Shown in pieces: positions 12,201 through 23,829 of a stretch of DNA of 64,000 bases. How positions within the stretch are numbered: position 1 is the stretch's first letter; each line of letters starts with the position of its first letter. The position numbers were made by a program, and so were the translations under genes. Source of the DNA: Microplitis mediator (taxonomy: Eukaryota > Arthropoda > Insecta > Hymenoptera > Braconidae); NCBI RefSeq assembly GCF_029852145.1, contig NC_079973.1, positions 18,866,422 through 18,930,421 of the forward strand. Direction: 5' to 3'. Under the pieces are notes generated by a model that was not told the DNA's origin, searched no databases, and saw only the letters and a program-made list of their open reading frames with translations.

Positions 12201-13530
12201 AAGAATAATATTTATGACATTAATGTTGGGGAGTTTAATTTTTATTAAAACCTTAATAATTTAATGGAACTTAACAGGACCGCGCCTGTGATCGTTAATA
12301 AAATTTCAATTATACGTTGACATGTGACTTTCAATTGGTATATTTTTGTCAATACTATTCCTTAATTTATATAACCGTATTTCAAAATCAGAGAAAAAAA
12401 TAATGATATAGATGAGAATTTAAAAAATGAGTATTTATAAAATACGACAATAAATATCCATCTATGAATTTAAAATTAAATATTATTAGAAATAAATTTG
12501 AATAAAAATATTATAATGCCGGCTTCTTTAAACAGTTAAATATAAAATTTAAAAAAAGATTCCATGGTTATAATTTAACCGGCTGTGTATATTTTATGTG
12601 AGGTAAAAAAGAACCAGCTAAACCTCAAAGAGACCATAAAAAAAATTCTTCCGAGCTTTAAAAACTGTTTTTTTTATGAAATATTAAGTTTTAATAATGA
12701 TATTTAACAATGTTAAATGATATATTTATCTTAAATTATATGAATTGATATTTTTTTGAGCAAGGTGCTAAGTGAAGGTCACTTTGCGGCGAGATAAACG
12801 TGCATGTATATTGCAGGGCAATGAGGGTTAACTCAGTTGAGTAAAGTAATTTGTTGAGATAAATTGTCTGTAGTCTTTGCGTGAACAGAAATATTAATAT
12901 ACGTACGTAAATGTTCATAATAATAATAATAACAATAATATATATATGTATAAATAAGAAATAACGTAAATTTACAATTTCTATCCAGCCAACTGTTACA
13001 AATAGCATTAACAATAAAACCGCTACTAAATCATCCTCATTTAGTTAATTTCAGTGGTCTATTCGTCTACAAATACTACGTCTATTATGAAGATATATAT
13101 ATGGTTTACAACCGCAGAATATATTATAGAAATAATACTTATTAAAAATCAAAGATAAATCAGTTTTTTTCTCGATTAAAAGTCCTATGAATGGTTAATT
13201 AGTATTTTGCAGTAACTCAAAAAAAAAATTATTTTAACTACAGGGTCTAATTAAAGTGTTAAAAGCTCACTGCAAAATTTATGAATATTTTTCATTACAG
13301 CACTAAAATAATTATTGTAATTCATCTATTATTATTGAAAAATATTTTTTCGTTCTTGGTGATCATTTTAACGCCATATTGCGATGTAAACTGTAAAATT
13401 ATTATCTTTGACAAAAAATTTTGTTTTTTGAGATCTCATATTCAAAAAATTTTAAATTAATTAATGGGTTATAATGAGAGATCATTTCCAGAGGCAATAG
13501 GAATTTTTACAAAAGTGCTATTTGAACAGT
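9273..13530. other. A+T-rich intron stretch without recognised gene
   Basis: Very A+T-rich, with poly-A at 9291-9312 and an AAT run near 10040. A modestly complex island at 10340-10560 includes the inverted motif TATGCATTAGCATA (10407-10420), which resembles a POU/homeodomain site. No coding exon was seen. Confidence 0.5.
11041..11508. mobile_element. Possible inverted-repeat element with GGGGTAC motifs
   Basis: GGCAAAACGGGGTACTCCCC near 11057 is answered by GGGGTACCCCATTTTGTCCG near 11365 in the opposite orientation. Outer G-rich (AGGTAGGGTGGGC) and C-rich (CCCCCCCCCTTCCTCCCC) ends lie at about 11041 and 11485-11505. The inner part is poly-A/T-rich. A weakly related stretch (AGGGGAAGGCTGAGCAAAAC) occurs at 53707. 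Confidence 0.4.
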
Positions 13531-13700
13531 ATACTGTAAAAAATTTGCAGAGTATGAACGCGGAGTAAATTCAGAGTGAATGCAGAGCAGATGACTTATT
13601 TATTAAATCCCCTTGGAGTTAAATTCCAAGTGAAATATTAAAACTCCGAATCAAAGTAGATTTAAATAAAATCCGTAATCACTCTCAATTTTTTACGGTA
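13531..13700 (+). mobile_element. MITE, GGAGTGAA family, short internally deleted copy
   Basis: It begins ATACTGTAAAAAATTTGCAG and ends CTCAATTTTTTACGGTA. The middle keeps the ATGCAGAGCAGATGACT and TTAAATAAAATCCGTAATCA blocks but lacks the central inverted part. It is about 170 bases. Confidence 0.75.
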
Positions 13701-15916
13701 GCATGAAAAAACATTTTCCTACAAAGAACACAGCCTAATTTAGATGCATATAAATATTTTGTTTTATTTTTAATAATAAATTCATAAAATATTTGATATA
13801 ACACATATCTAATAGATGGATTTTTTAGGTTTTATAGAGCTTGAGTAGCGAATACTTTCGCGAACAATCATCAGAAGTTCGTTCACGCTAAGGCAGCTAA
13901 CGAGACGAAAAGTGCATGCTTACCGCGACTATGAATTATACTCTCATGATTATAGGGATTATGTACATGTAGCGCAGTAAACGGCTTTTGAAGCTAAGTG
14001 CATCGTGGATTCACGTGCACTACAGTGTCATTTATTTTTGTCTCGTCACTTTAATCTAAAAAAATTTTTATTTACAATATCAAATTTATGTGTACATTTA
14101 ATTATTGTTTGTTTGTATTTTAATCGTTTTTAGTATTATTATTATTATGATCAATTGAAATTTAATGTTTCTAGATTTCAAAAATAACCGTAAAATTAGG
14201 TAACTCAAAATCATATAATTATAGATCATACGTCTTAATTATAAGTATAGTCCATGTTTATTTAAACAGGAAACGCCATTTCCTTTTGTTAAATTATTTT
14301 TATTTTGGTTGAATTGTAATGATATATTTATTTAATTATTATTACTATTCTCTAATAGAAACAAAAAAATTTAATAGCCAGACAAATATTTTTAAAACTA
14401 TAAAAAATTTATAAAAATTGTGTAATAATAATGTATGGTATCTAAATAAATGAAGTAACAGTAAATCAATTTTTCAATTATCAACAAAACCTAAGCCGAT
14501 AATTTGTATACACTAGTCTTGACAATTTATTAGTGATGTGGTAGTTTCTCGCGACAGGTATCAGCTAAAGCGATATACTCTACACTCGTATCAGTGCTTT
14601 AGCTTCAGTTAACTCTCTGAAATGAATTGGTTCGCGTGTCTTCGTCGGTGTTGTTGAATTTATAGCTTCATCCTATTCGCGTTTTACACTCTGACTATCA
14701 GGGCTGTACACCCATATTGAACACACACATACATATATAAATATATTCCTACACATTGACACTATAGGGGTTTATATTGGTCGGTATGAACCATAGTGCG
14801 TCAATTGAATAGCTATATCGCGTCTCTCAGTAATATCTCGCGGTGGGATGGAGAATAACTCATATGGTGATTCCTGTACACGACACGTACACACCAGAGT
14901 GTGTATATCGAATTGTTGGTTCACCAGATCCTCCATACATATGTGAGTTATCGATAGTCATATATGTATGTCTATATATAAATATATATACCTATAGGTA
15001 TTGTATGTGTATCTATAGTTAGTTTAGTGTGTAGACAATCGATGGTAGCTGATTGTGATGCTAGTATTGCTGATGCTAATGCTCTCTATTTATTTCGCTG
15101 GTGGCTGTAAAAGCCTGTACTGTACTGAGAGTAAAGACCGTTTTCAATCTATACATTTCGTCACGTACATTGCATAAGCATATAATTTGTTGATGATGGA
15201 TTTGATGACTGAATTCCAATTATGTATCGACGATTAAATTTAATTTTATAATTATAAGCAATAAAAATTTTAGTCAATAGAAATTATTTGAAAACTTCCT
15301 TAAGGAATTACAGAGAAAGAGAGAGAGAGAGAGAGTCTGTTTGCGTTTATTGAAAGAGATAATCCGGCAATTTTCGGATAGAGTAAATAATTTATTTATT
15401 AGTTTTAAGTTTATCAGATCATCGGTATTGAATCAGTCCATTAGGAGATCCCCATAAACCAGAGTATCAACCCCTGGACGAGCAATTGTAACCCCACGCA
15501 CACGCTTTTACTATTTTGGAGATCACTGCAACAGACTGTGACATATTAGGCCACCCCTCGAGGACATCATCACCGTATAAGAGACTCGAGGGTGACTCCA
15601 CGGGTGAATTTATTGTTCCGTTAGCTATCTAGTGGCCGAGTATGTGTATATAGGCTACAATCGTGGGAGACAAGAACTACGACCCTTATTCTTCAAGAGA
15701 AACATATCGCGTTGGAGTATAAATACGTATAAATTTCTCGTTTTTACTCAAAAAGACCCCAAGTAAATAAAAACTCGTAAATAAATTTAACTTGAAATGC
15801 TTTCGTACACTTGATAGTACATTCTTGTGAATTTTCATCATTCATGTTATCATAAATAAATTTATTTTTACAATTTTACGAATCAATAAAAAAAAATTAA
15901 CAATGAATTTTATCGT
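13701..15916. other. Intron sequence with complex islands, no gene
   Basis: Islands of balanced composition lie at 13840-14030 and 14520-15130, the rest being A+T-rich. A GA microsatellite is at about 15315-15334. At 15552-15604 an inverted pair CCCTCGAG / CTCGAGGG flanks about 30 bases. These islands are candidate enhancers; nothing coding was recognised. Confidence 0.45.
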
Positions 15917-15918
15917 TA

Positions 15919-16130
15919 CACTGTAAAAAATTTGCGGATTGAACGCGGATTAAATCTGAATTCGGATCGAATGCGGAGCAGATGACTGAGAATTTATTTA
16001 ATTCTCTCAGAGTGAAATTCTTCTCGAAGGGGAGTTATTTGTTTTAATATTGAAATTCTGGTTCAAAGTGAATTTGGATTGAAATAAAATCCGTATTGCC
16101 TCCAAATTCACTCCCGATTTTTTACCGTGT
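15919..16130 (+). mobile_element. MITE, GGAGTGAA family, clean ends with TA duplication
   Basis: The left end is TA|CACTGTAAAAAATTTGCG and the right end CGATTTTTTACCGTG|TA, giving the clearest view of the terminal inverted repeat and a TA target duplication, as expected for Tc1/mariner-type MITEs. It is about 210 bases, with no coding capacity. Confidence 0.82.
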
Positions 16131-16132
16131 AA

Positions 16133-17490
16133 ATAAAATCGTCACCTGACACTGATTCATTTTTTAAATTTATTTTAATCGTGTACTAACAAACTCATAG
16201 TATATTTTACTCATGTGTTTTTAAAATACGTCGCGATATCGCGGTAAGACTTGAGACCCGAAAGCGTGCGTAGTCTACTAGAGTGAGATCATTTATCTTT
16301 GGCAGTGTTATAAGTAACATACGCAATTATAATGAATTATTATACGCAATGAATCGTTGGCGAGCTAAGCAATAATGTGGATATTAGATGCTACGATCAG
16401 ACAGCGATTACTAAATGAAAAATAGGCGTTTATAACTGTTTAATCTTTGATGCGTTGCTAAAAAAATAAACGAGGAAATTATTTTATAAAAAAACCTTTG
16501 AATAAAATAAAATAATAAATAAATAAGTATGAATAGTATCGCATCAATTTCATAACGGTGTCGAGATAGATTAAAAGTGAATAACTGAAAAGTGTAGCAG
16601 TGCAGGCGAGCGACCGTTGCGCAACTTGCAGCTGCATAATTTTTAGCCTTAAGGCTTTTAAAAGGCATCCACCCAGAGTAAGTATTGGATGTACTAAAGT
16701 CAGCACTACGAAGTTGTCAACACACGAAAATGCAAATTAACTTATGAGCAAGTTGTTGCTGCTGTTGAGCAAGGACGAAAAATTTTTAATGACAATTATT
16801 TATTTTCATTTTAGTTTTATGTCAACAGTTTACTTTTATTTATTTTATCAATTGATTCACTAATTGTTTTTATTAGTGTCTATTATAAGGATCATAAGTT
16901 CATTTATTTTATGAAGAATCAAGATGATTAAAAATTATTGAATGCTAATAATAATAATGATACATAATAATAAAATGTTTGAGAAAATTGGCCGTATAAT
17001 AAAATGATCGTTATGTAAAAGAAAATAAATATGTAAGTAATTGTTGACAATAGAAAATCAGTTGGGTTTTCGGCTTCCACTTTTCATAGATGAGATTTCA
17101 ATCGATAAACCCATCTCGCGGACACAAAACGGTAGATAATGATACTTTCCAGCCGGTTATCGTAAAGGTCGTGCAATTATTTATACGAACCGGTCTTATT
17201 ATATATCAGATACATCGTAGGTACATAGATACAGATGTATGTGTACTTATCAATATATTATTATTATTATATTTATTATTATAAATAAGTGTGTGGTTGT
17301 ATAGACGTGCATGACTCTTGTTCTCATCTCTGGTTAAAAAGCTTCGAGCAATCACGACTTTACTAATATAAGTTTTTAATGCAAAACAACAGCATCATGC
17401 GCTGCATAAAGTTAAACAATAAATTTTGTACAAATAAACACCTCTTTTTTGTTTTTAAATTCAACGTAATAAAAATCAAAATCGAATTTT
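16133..17490. other. Intron sequence without recognised gene
   Basis: A+T-rich apart from 16210-16410 and 16570-16720. The latter includes TTGCGCAACTTGCAGCTGC and the 12-base palindrome AGCCTTAAGGCT. TTA repeats occur at 17259-17281. No coding exon was found. Confidence 0.45.
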
Positions 17491-17494
17491 TTAT

Positions 17495-18198
17495 TAATTT
17501 GGTTTTGACTTCTGTAATTTTCTTGACTTGCACTTGACTTTGATAACTTGATTTTGGCGATACTTATTTTTTTTAACTTCAATATGATTTTTTTTACTTG
17601 AAACTTAAGACAAATTCAAGTCAAGTCTGACTTAGGTTTGACTTAAAAATTTCAGTCAACTACAGGGAGAGAATTTTTTGATAAAATTTACCCTGAAATT
17701 TAGAGTAATCCTGGGCCAAAAACAAAACAAATTCGAAAAGAATAAAAACTGATTCCCTTTGTTTTACTTTATACTCTTCTTTATGTAAAAGTTACTCGAA
17801 ATTGGGTTTTTCTACCCCATATGTGAACACTATCTAGAAACAGAAGAGTAATCATACACCCAGACCCAATTTTACTCACAATTAACGAGTAAAATTTATT
17901 AGATAATTTTTTCCGTGTAAGTCAAATTAAAGTCACAACTTGGATTTGACTTAAATGACTTAAATTTAAGCGAACTAAGTCAAATCAAAGACAACGTGAC
18001 TTTAATTTTACTTAGTTGGCGTAAATCGGTACTAAGTAAGACAAATTACTCAAAAGCAAGTCAAAACCAAATGTGTTTTCATATTTTAAAATATGTTTTT
18101 CATTTATTAAAAAAATAACTTAAACTTGTCTTGCTAGACTTGCCTTATTTTTAATTTTTTAAAATCACGCCAAAATCAAGTTATTTTTTGGTCCCGGG
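17495..18198 (-). mobile_element. Copy of the CCCGGGTCAAAAA element, with an insertion
   Basis: The right end reads AAATCAAGTTATTTTTTGGT followed by CCCGGG (18193-18198), the inverse of the left end of the copy at 4.7 kb. The body holds repeated ACTTGACTT/CAAGTCAA motifs and TGTTTTTCATTTATTAAAA. The left terminal CCCGGG is missing. The body is interrupted at 17663-17917. Confidence 0.65.
17663..17917. mobile_element. MITE inserted in the 17.5-kb element
   Basis: TA flanks both sides (17661-17662 and 17918-17919). The ends are CAGGGAGAGAATTTTTTGAT on the left and, on the opposite strand from the right, CACGGAAAAAATTATCTAAT. They share ATAAAATTTA-type inner sequence. The host sequence resumes cleanly on both sides. 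Confidence 0.6.
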
Positions 18199-20600
18199 TT
18201 TTGATGTCAACAATATTAATATTGTGTGATGGATCAGATGTGATGAAATAAATTTATTTGGCACGCGTATACATTAATAAAATAAAAATAACTGTATGCT
18301 TTAACTTGAAATGCATTGATCCGACAATGACGGCAGAAGTATAAAGAAAAAAAGAGAAATGTATCGTCTGTCACACCCGATCGGACACATCATCGAGTCG
18401 ATAAATCATATACGTCTGTTATAAACGGTATTATGTATGAATGTATGAATGTTATGTATAAGCGTATAGTAAGTGTTGGTGATGTTTTGGCTCGCGCCAC
18501 AGGGATTTGGCACCCCTGCAGGGACTCCCGACGTCGTGGCACCTCAAACCGCGTCGCGGCAAACTCGTGATAAGGCCGTACACGGCAACGCTCATCGTAC
18601 GTTCGTACTCGTGCGGGCATAAAGTCGTCGCCTGGAGCTTTGCGGGACTTGTTTTGTTCAAGCCTTTAAAACACACTCAACAAACTGATCGGAGCTCTCA
18701 TCTTAAGTTTTTTTTTCCTCACAAGAATCATCCCTGCAACATATTCCCGTTCTCGTTCCCTAGCTATGCTATACTTGTATGTTAAGAGAATAACAATAAT
18801 CTTGATTCTCTTAAGAAAACACTCGACTATGACGATCCGAGATGATGCCGCGTCCTGATGATAATGCACGGTAATTCAATGTACGTACCCACGTGCGAGA
18901 TATATTGTTGTTTGTTAAAGCCCTCGAGTCTTTTACAATTATCGTTGATCGCTGAGGTGCCGCGATTGACGCTCTATACTCATAGAGAAATAAAAATTGT
19001 TTTGTTCAAATGATACCTTTGTATTTTATGAAAAAGTATAAATATAAAAAAAATAACGCTAGCAATAATTTATTGTAATGTTTTTAAAAAATATAAAATA
19101 TTAAATAATTTTTCTTCATTGATTGACATCATAATAATTTAATTACACATGTAATTTTTTTTAAGTATATTATTAGAATGCAACAAAAAAAGAAATAACT
19201 GTGGGATTGCTAAGTGGAAAAATAGTTACACTCAGACATTGATGAATTGACAATGACATATGTAAAGCATTTACGGTTTCAAATCGCAAGAAGTTGTGAT
19301 GTACGTTTTTCCTGCGATCTGTCTCAAAGCTATCATTTTAGCGCACGTTAGAAATTTATATATATATATTTTCTGAACACGGTGCGTGTATACAGCACCA
19401 GTGCGTTGTCGATCAATCATATCTCTATGGAACATGGCTCATGCAAGTCGCAAAAGACTCAAGTAGAAGAACGAGTGGCAAAAGAGCCTCAACTCAACTA
19501 CTGTACATAACTTATATACTACTGTATAGTAGTAACAACAACTTCTGGCAGCCATGGCTTTATACATTTCGAACATCTGGCATTTGGTAATTTGATTCAC
19601 TACACCGGAAGTCGGAAAATCAGTATAGGTGTTAAAGTAACGTAAATATGACAAATTTTGTATTAATCTATTATGTCAAATATTGAAATGTCCACGTGTC
19701 AAATATAAATTTATCAAATAATTCTGTTGAATTATTGATCGAATAAGTTGAGGAAATTAATTCGCAGTGTTAAGAGCACGTAAAATTTTTAGATATAGAA
19801 TGTCTTTGAATGCCTGAGTAATGCAGAAAGTGCGGCGGTTTAAATTTTCAGGTAAATCTTTTACTTTATGGGAAACGAATAATTCATGAATTTTAGCAGC
19901 TCTAGTAGACTACAGTGTAGAGTACACTCACAGTTTGGAGTTTTGATTGTTTGAAAAAAAAAAAAAAAAAAAAAAAAAGGACATGCGGTCCTTTTATCCC
20001 CCGTGACGAACGACGGACGGGGCACGTTACAACAAATGTTCACTCGGGCCGTTCGCAGTCCATTGTTGCACTTGAAAATGTCAACGGGGCGACGGCAATG
20101 ACGACGTCGGGTTTATAAGCATAGAGAGGTACAGTAAAGCATGAACAAGAGGATAGTCGAACGTTTAGTTTAGGTTGAGTATGTATATAAAGGCACACTA
20201 CTCCACGCTATGCCACTGAATCGGATTATGGGATCAGCCGCTTTAAGGTTTATACTTATTTGTATGTCATGTTGTGTGTCCTAGTCTCTGAACTCTCTGT
20301 GTTTGCTTGATACGATGAAAAGTGAAGTGGAGCGAAGATATTTCGATAGGCCACTTTTATTATTTCTTTCTTTAATATTATTATTATTTTTTTTTTTTTA
20401 CTTTTCTTTTCTTTTATCGATACATCATGCAAACAAGGCTTTTACGCAATGTAACCGGTGGTCTGTCATCATTATGGTTTATTGGTTTGACAAATTAGTC
20501 TTCTATTCATACGTAATCGGATAGTATTTTGACAACAAATTTAAAACTTTATCCAAATAAATTTTTTAAACATTTAAATTATTTTTATTTCACAAACTGT
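18199..20600. other. Intron sequence with a CpG-rich island at 18480-18690
   Basis: The island has dense CG dinucleotides (ACGTCGTGGC, CCGCGTCGCGGC) and is open in several frames on both strands without a recognisable protein. 19000-19250 is A+T-rich. 19300-20300 is mixed and includes a poly-A tract (19954-19978) followed by AAAAGGACATGCGGTCCTTT. A good TATA-like motif TATATAAAGGC lies at 20186-20196, with no gene seen behind it. Confidence 0.45.
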
Positions 20601-20708
20601 TACACAGCAAAAAATTTACGGAGTGAACGCGGATTAAATCTGGAGTGAATACGGATTCAAATAAAATTCAGTTCACTCCGAATTCACTCCCAATTTTTTA
20701 CAGTGTAA
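20601..20708 (+). mobile_element. MITE, GGAGTGAA family, minimal copy
   Basis: It is flanked by TA and starts CACAGCAAAAAATTTACGG, ending CCAATTTTTTACAGTG|TA. Only about 105 bases remain: both ends plus ACGGATTCAAATAAAATTC. It is the shortest copy in the window. Confidence 0.8.
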
Positions 20709-23347
20709 AAATTATCGAAATAAATTTTAAATACATAAAAAAATCATGACTTTTAAACAGTATTAATTTTTTTAAATGTCAAACAACGAGGCAATGACTG
20801 CTTTATATATTTATACATCTATATGGATAAATATATAAGGTATATAAGTTAAAGTTGTCGGTTATAGTTGTTGCGAGTTATTATTGGTGATTAATAATTA
20901 AATGAATACGTGTATGTACCATCGAATGTAGAGACAGGTAAATTATTACAAATAGACATGAGCAATCGATTGTAATAATGACAAGGATATTGTACATCAT
21001 ACATTATTATTTATTTATATTTATATTTATTTCACTATCTGACAGCCGCACATTTAAAACTCATTAATCCCATCAACTCACATTTAATAAATGAACATAT
21101 TCATTTTATGATTCATTTATTTTTAATCTGAGGCTTGAGATGAAATATTTTATCTATATATGTATATATATATTTTAACAACTTATGAAATTTTATTATA
21201 AATTTACTGTTAAAAGTGTCAAGTGTCACATCAAGAGGAAGTGTAAGTATCGTATTACACATCCCACGCATCCTATCAAGTGAATCCTGTGTCACACAAA
21301 AGAATCTCAGATAAATAATTGGCTCACCCTTAGCAGCACAGGTAGTCTATAGTCTACGTTTCACTCTGTCTACACTTTCATACAATTCTTTTTCTTATAC
21401 TTTTTATTGCTTTGTTCTCAAAAAAAAAAAATAACAATAATAAAAAAAAAAAAAACCTTGCATCAAACATTTAAAACTAAAAAAAAAAAAGACACTCGAT
21501 ACATTTATATCCATTTATATATAATATTTTTATCCTCATATATATGACACTCATTTTTTTTTTTTCATTACTTGTAAGTTTATTTTAGAACAACCAAAAA
21601 AATATATACAATATAGTTATAAATTTAATAGAATGGATAAAAATATAAAAATTTATGAGGAATATGGATATCGATGTGCATAAAAAGCTGCATTTCGTGC
21701 ACTAAGAAAAAAAATAACAACAACTAATACTTTAAAACACCACGGGAACTCTGTCTTTATATATTATATACAAATAAAAATAAAAAAATGGATCGATGCT
21801 TGTATATTCAGAGTGAAAAGTTGAAGAAATACCCGTGGAACGGGTTATAAGTGCATTCGTGACTTGAAATGTCAAATATATATAAAAATATAAAAATACA
21901 CAAAGAAATATAAAGAACCAAGAAAAAGAACTGCTCCGATAAAACGGCATTTTACTTTAGGTCGAGTATATGTAAGCTTTTACGTATGCTCCAGTATAAA
22001 AATAATAAAAGGCACGTGTGATATTGCTGTCAATTAATTTAACGTCTCAACGTAAATATATTTTTTATAAAAAAAGCTCCAAAAATATTTCATTCCAAGT
22101 GGCGAATTTGTATTTTACTATTGCTTGCAATTAATATTTGGCTTATATATGTATATATATATATTTTAATAATTTTTGTTTTTTTTTAAATGCTGTGGAT
22201 TTAATTACTTTTTTACCGTCGTCTCGTAAATCATCCGCCGAGACTGGCGGCACTCTTTACAGTCGAGTCATAAAGTCAATTTCTAGTGTATGTACATATT
22301 CAGGAAGGAAAAGAGTTGAGTGTATATATTTAAAATAATATAATATAAAACTGATGTTATGTTGAGAGTGTAAGAGATCAAGTATCGGGTGCGAGTTGGC
22401 GACGGATAAAAAATTTTAAAGAAATATTTTTTTGGAGAAACACGTGTCGTGAATGAACAAAAAATTATAAGTATATATGTATATATGAGTGTATTATATG
22501 TCTATATCATAAAAAATATAGTAATAGATTATTGTACGTTGAGTGTGGACATTATAATGTACATAAGAGCATTTTGTCTGTCAAAACAGAGACCAGAAAA
22601 TCCCGGATGATCCGCCGGCTAATCCTTGACAATGGGCGATTACCAGGATCTTTATATTCTAATATTACAAAATGTTATTTAAATAGTATAAATAGCCGGA
22701 AATAGCTCTATTTATTAAACTAAATGTATTAACGTAAATATGATAAAAAATATAATTTTTAAATAAATGAATGGAGGTTAATATTTCAAGGATTATAAAC
22801 ATAATGAGCAATAAATAAATGAAATAAGTAAAGATAAAATTTGTTGACTTTGCCGATGACGATCTAGAGATACAGAACAAAGGACCGAAGTGAATTGTCA
22901 AAACGAGCACTAATTTAGTCGTTTAAATGACAAGATCTTATGATGTTATCTGATGATGACAACGCGGGTGTAAGGTCTTTCCGACTACCAACCACTACCG
23001 TTACTATGTATACTACTATATATTTTAGGACTTTACGACTTTACTAACTTTGCCTGAAGTTACTTAACATCTGAAATAGGAGGACAAAATAACCTGGCAT
23101 GGCAGTAGCACTTAATGATCAAAGATTAGAAAATCCAAAGTGGCTAATGTACCTGCCGGTGAAGATTTTTATCGCGTGAGACTGACATTTGTCAATTTAG
23201 ATGAAATTTTTTCTATTCAATACAAATATACCGACGGCAATATTTTCTACTCCAATTTGAAAAAAAAAAATGAATATTTTTGTCACTCATTCGACAAAAT
23301 TTGAGTATAAAGCAAAAATCTAAGGACTTATCTATGGAGACACTCAC
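20709..23347. other. A+T-rich intron stretch without recognised gene
   Basis: Poly-A and TA-rich runs dominate, with slightly more complex sequence at 22200-22420, 22560-22640 and 22840-23210 close to the proposed first exon. No exon was recognised. Confidence 0.5.
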
Positions 23348-23431
23348 CATATGATGAGCGGGCGATTTAGTGATGGACTGAAGCTGCGGATAAAGCTGAC
23401 CAGCCGCAGCTGGTGTCATGTCCGTCAGCAT
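23348..23431 (-). CDS. Sp8/9 (Drosophila Sp1 class): Probable first coding exon of the Sp8/9 gene
   Basis: On the minus strand, ATG at 23431 opens 28 codons reading MLTDMTPAAAG...KSPAHHM and ending at a donor ATG|GTGAGT (23347-23342), close to the insect consensus. It is the first ATG in its frame after an in-frame TAA at 23524-23522. The exon length (84 bases) is a multiple of three, so it joins in phase 0 to the main exon, which begins with a whole codon (GAA, 1019-1017) and lacks its own N-terminal ATG. Strand, order, phase and base composition (much richer in G+C than its flanks) all agree. The joined protein would extend about 39 residues before the Met of LAMLAAQC; vertebrate Sp8/9 proteins begin at about that Met. 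What is inferred is the link itself: I see no overlapping motif that proves the exon belongs to this gene, and the 5' limit of the transcribed exon is unknown. Confidence 0.72.
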
Positions 23432-23800
23432 CTCGACAGTATCTGTGCGCTCTTGTTTCACACAGACCCCGACGAACTCGCTTTTTACGTTAATTATTGT
23501 CAAATAATTAATAAACACTCGTTAAAAAAAAAAAAAACACCTTTGAGTTTTCGTACTAAATAATTATATTTAAATAATTTTCACTCCAATCACGTCACCG
23601 TTACCGTTACCATAAATAAATAAATAAATAAATAATAATAAAAAATACTAATTAATGATATACTGTAAAGTAAATCGTGATGTAAATAACGCGGAGCCGA
23701 TGCACTCAGCCAGTTTGGCTGCGATCGGTCCGTGCTCGCGATTTAAAACGCGACAACGTTTTCGTTATATGATGTATATATATAGTGTGTATATATAATA
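23432..23800 (-). promoter_or_regulatory. Possible 5' UTR and TATA promoter of Sp8/9
   Basis: On the minus strand a TATATATA run lies at 23784-23775, and G+C-richer sequence follows from about 23760 to 23690 before an A+T-rich stretch and the proposed start codon at 23431. A start of transcription near 23745 would give a 5' UTR of about 300 bases. The microsatellite-like TA runs here (23759-23800) make a chance TATA match easy, and a further noncoding exon upstream is equally possible. Confidence 0.3.
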
Positions 23801-23829
23801 CAATAGTAGATTGTAAAGAAAGGTTAAAG

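Larger units (their letters stand above)
1020..23347 (-). other. Inferred first intron of Sp8/9, about 22.3 kb
   Basis: It is bounded on the minus strand by a GTGAGT donor at 23347-23342 and a TTACAG acceptor ending at 1020. Inside I find no exon on either strand that I would defend. It holds transposon copies at 4.7, 6.9, 9.0, 13.5, 15.9, 17.5 and 20.6 kb, separated by A+T-rich DNA and by islands of more complex sequence. Long introns with embedded enhancers are usual for developmental transcription factors. Confidence 0.68.
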
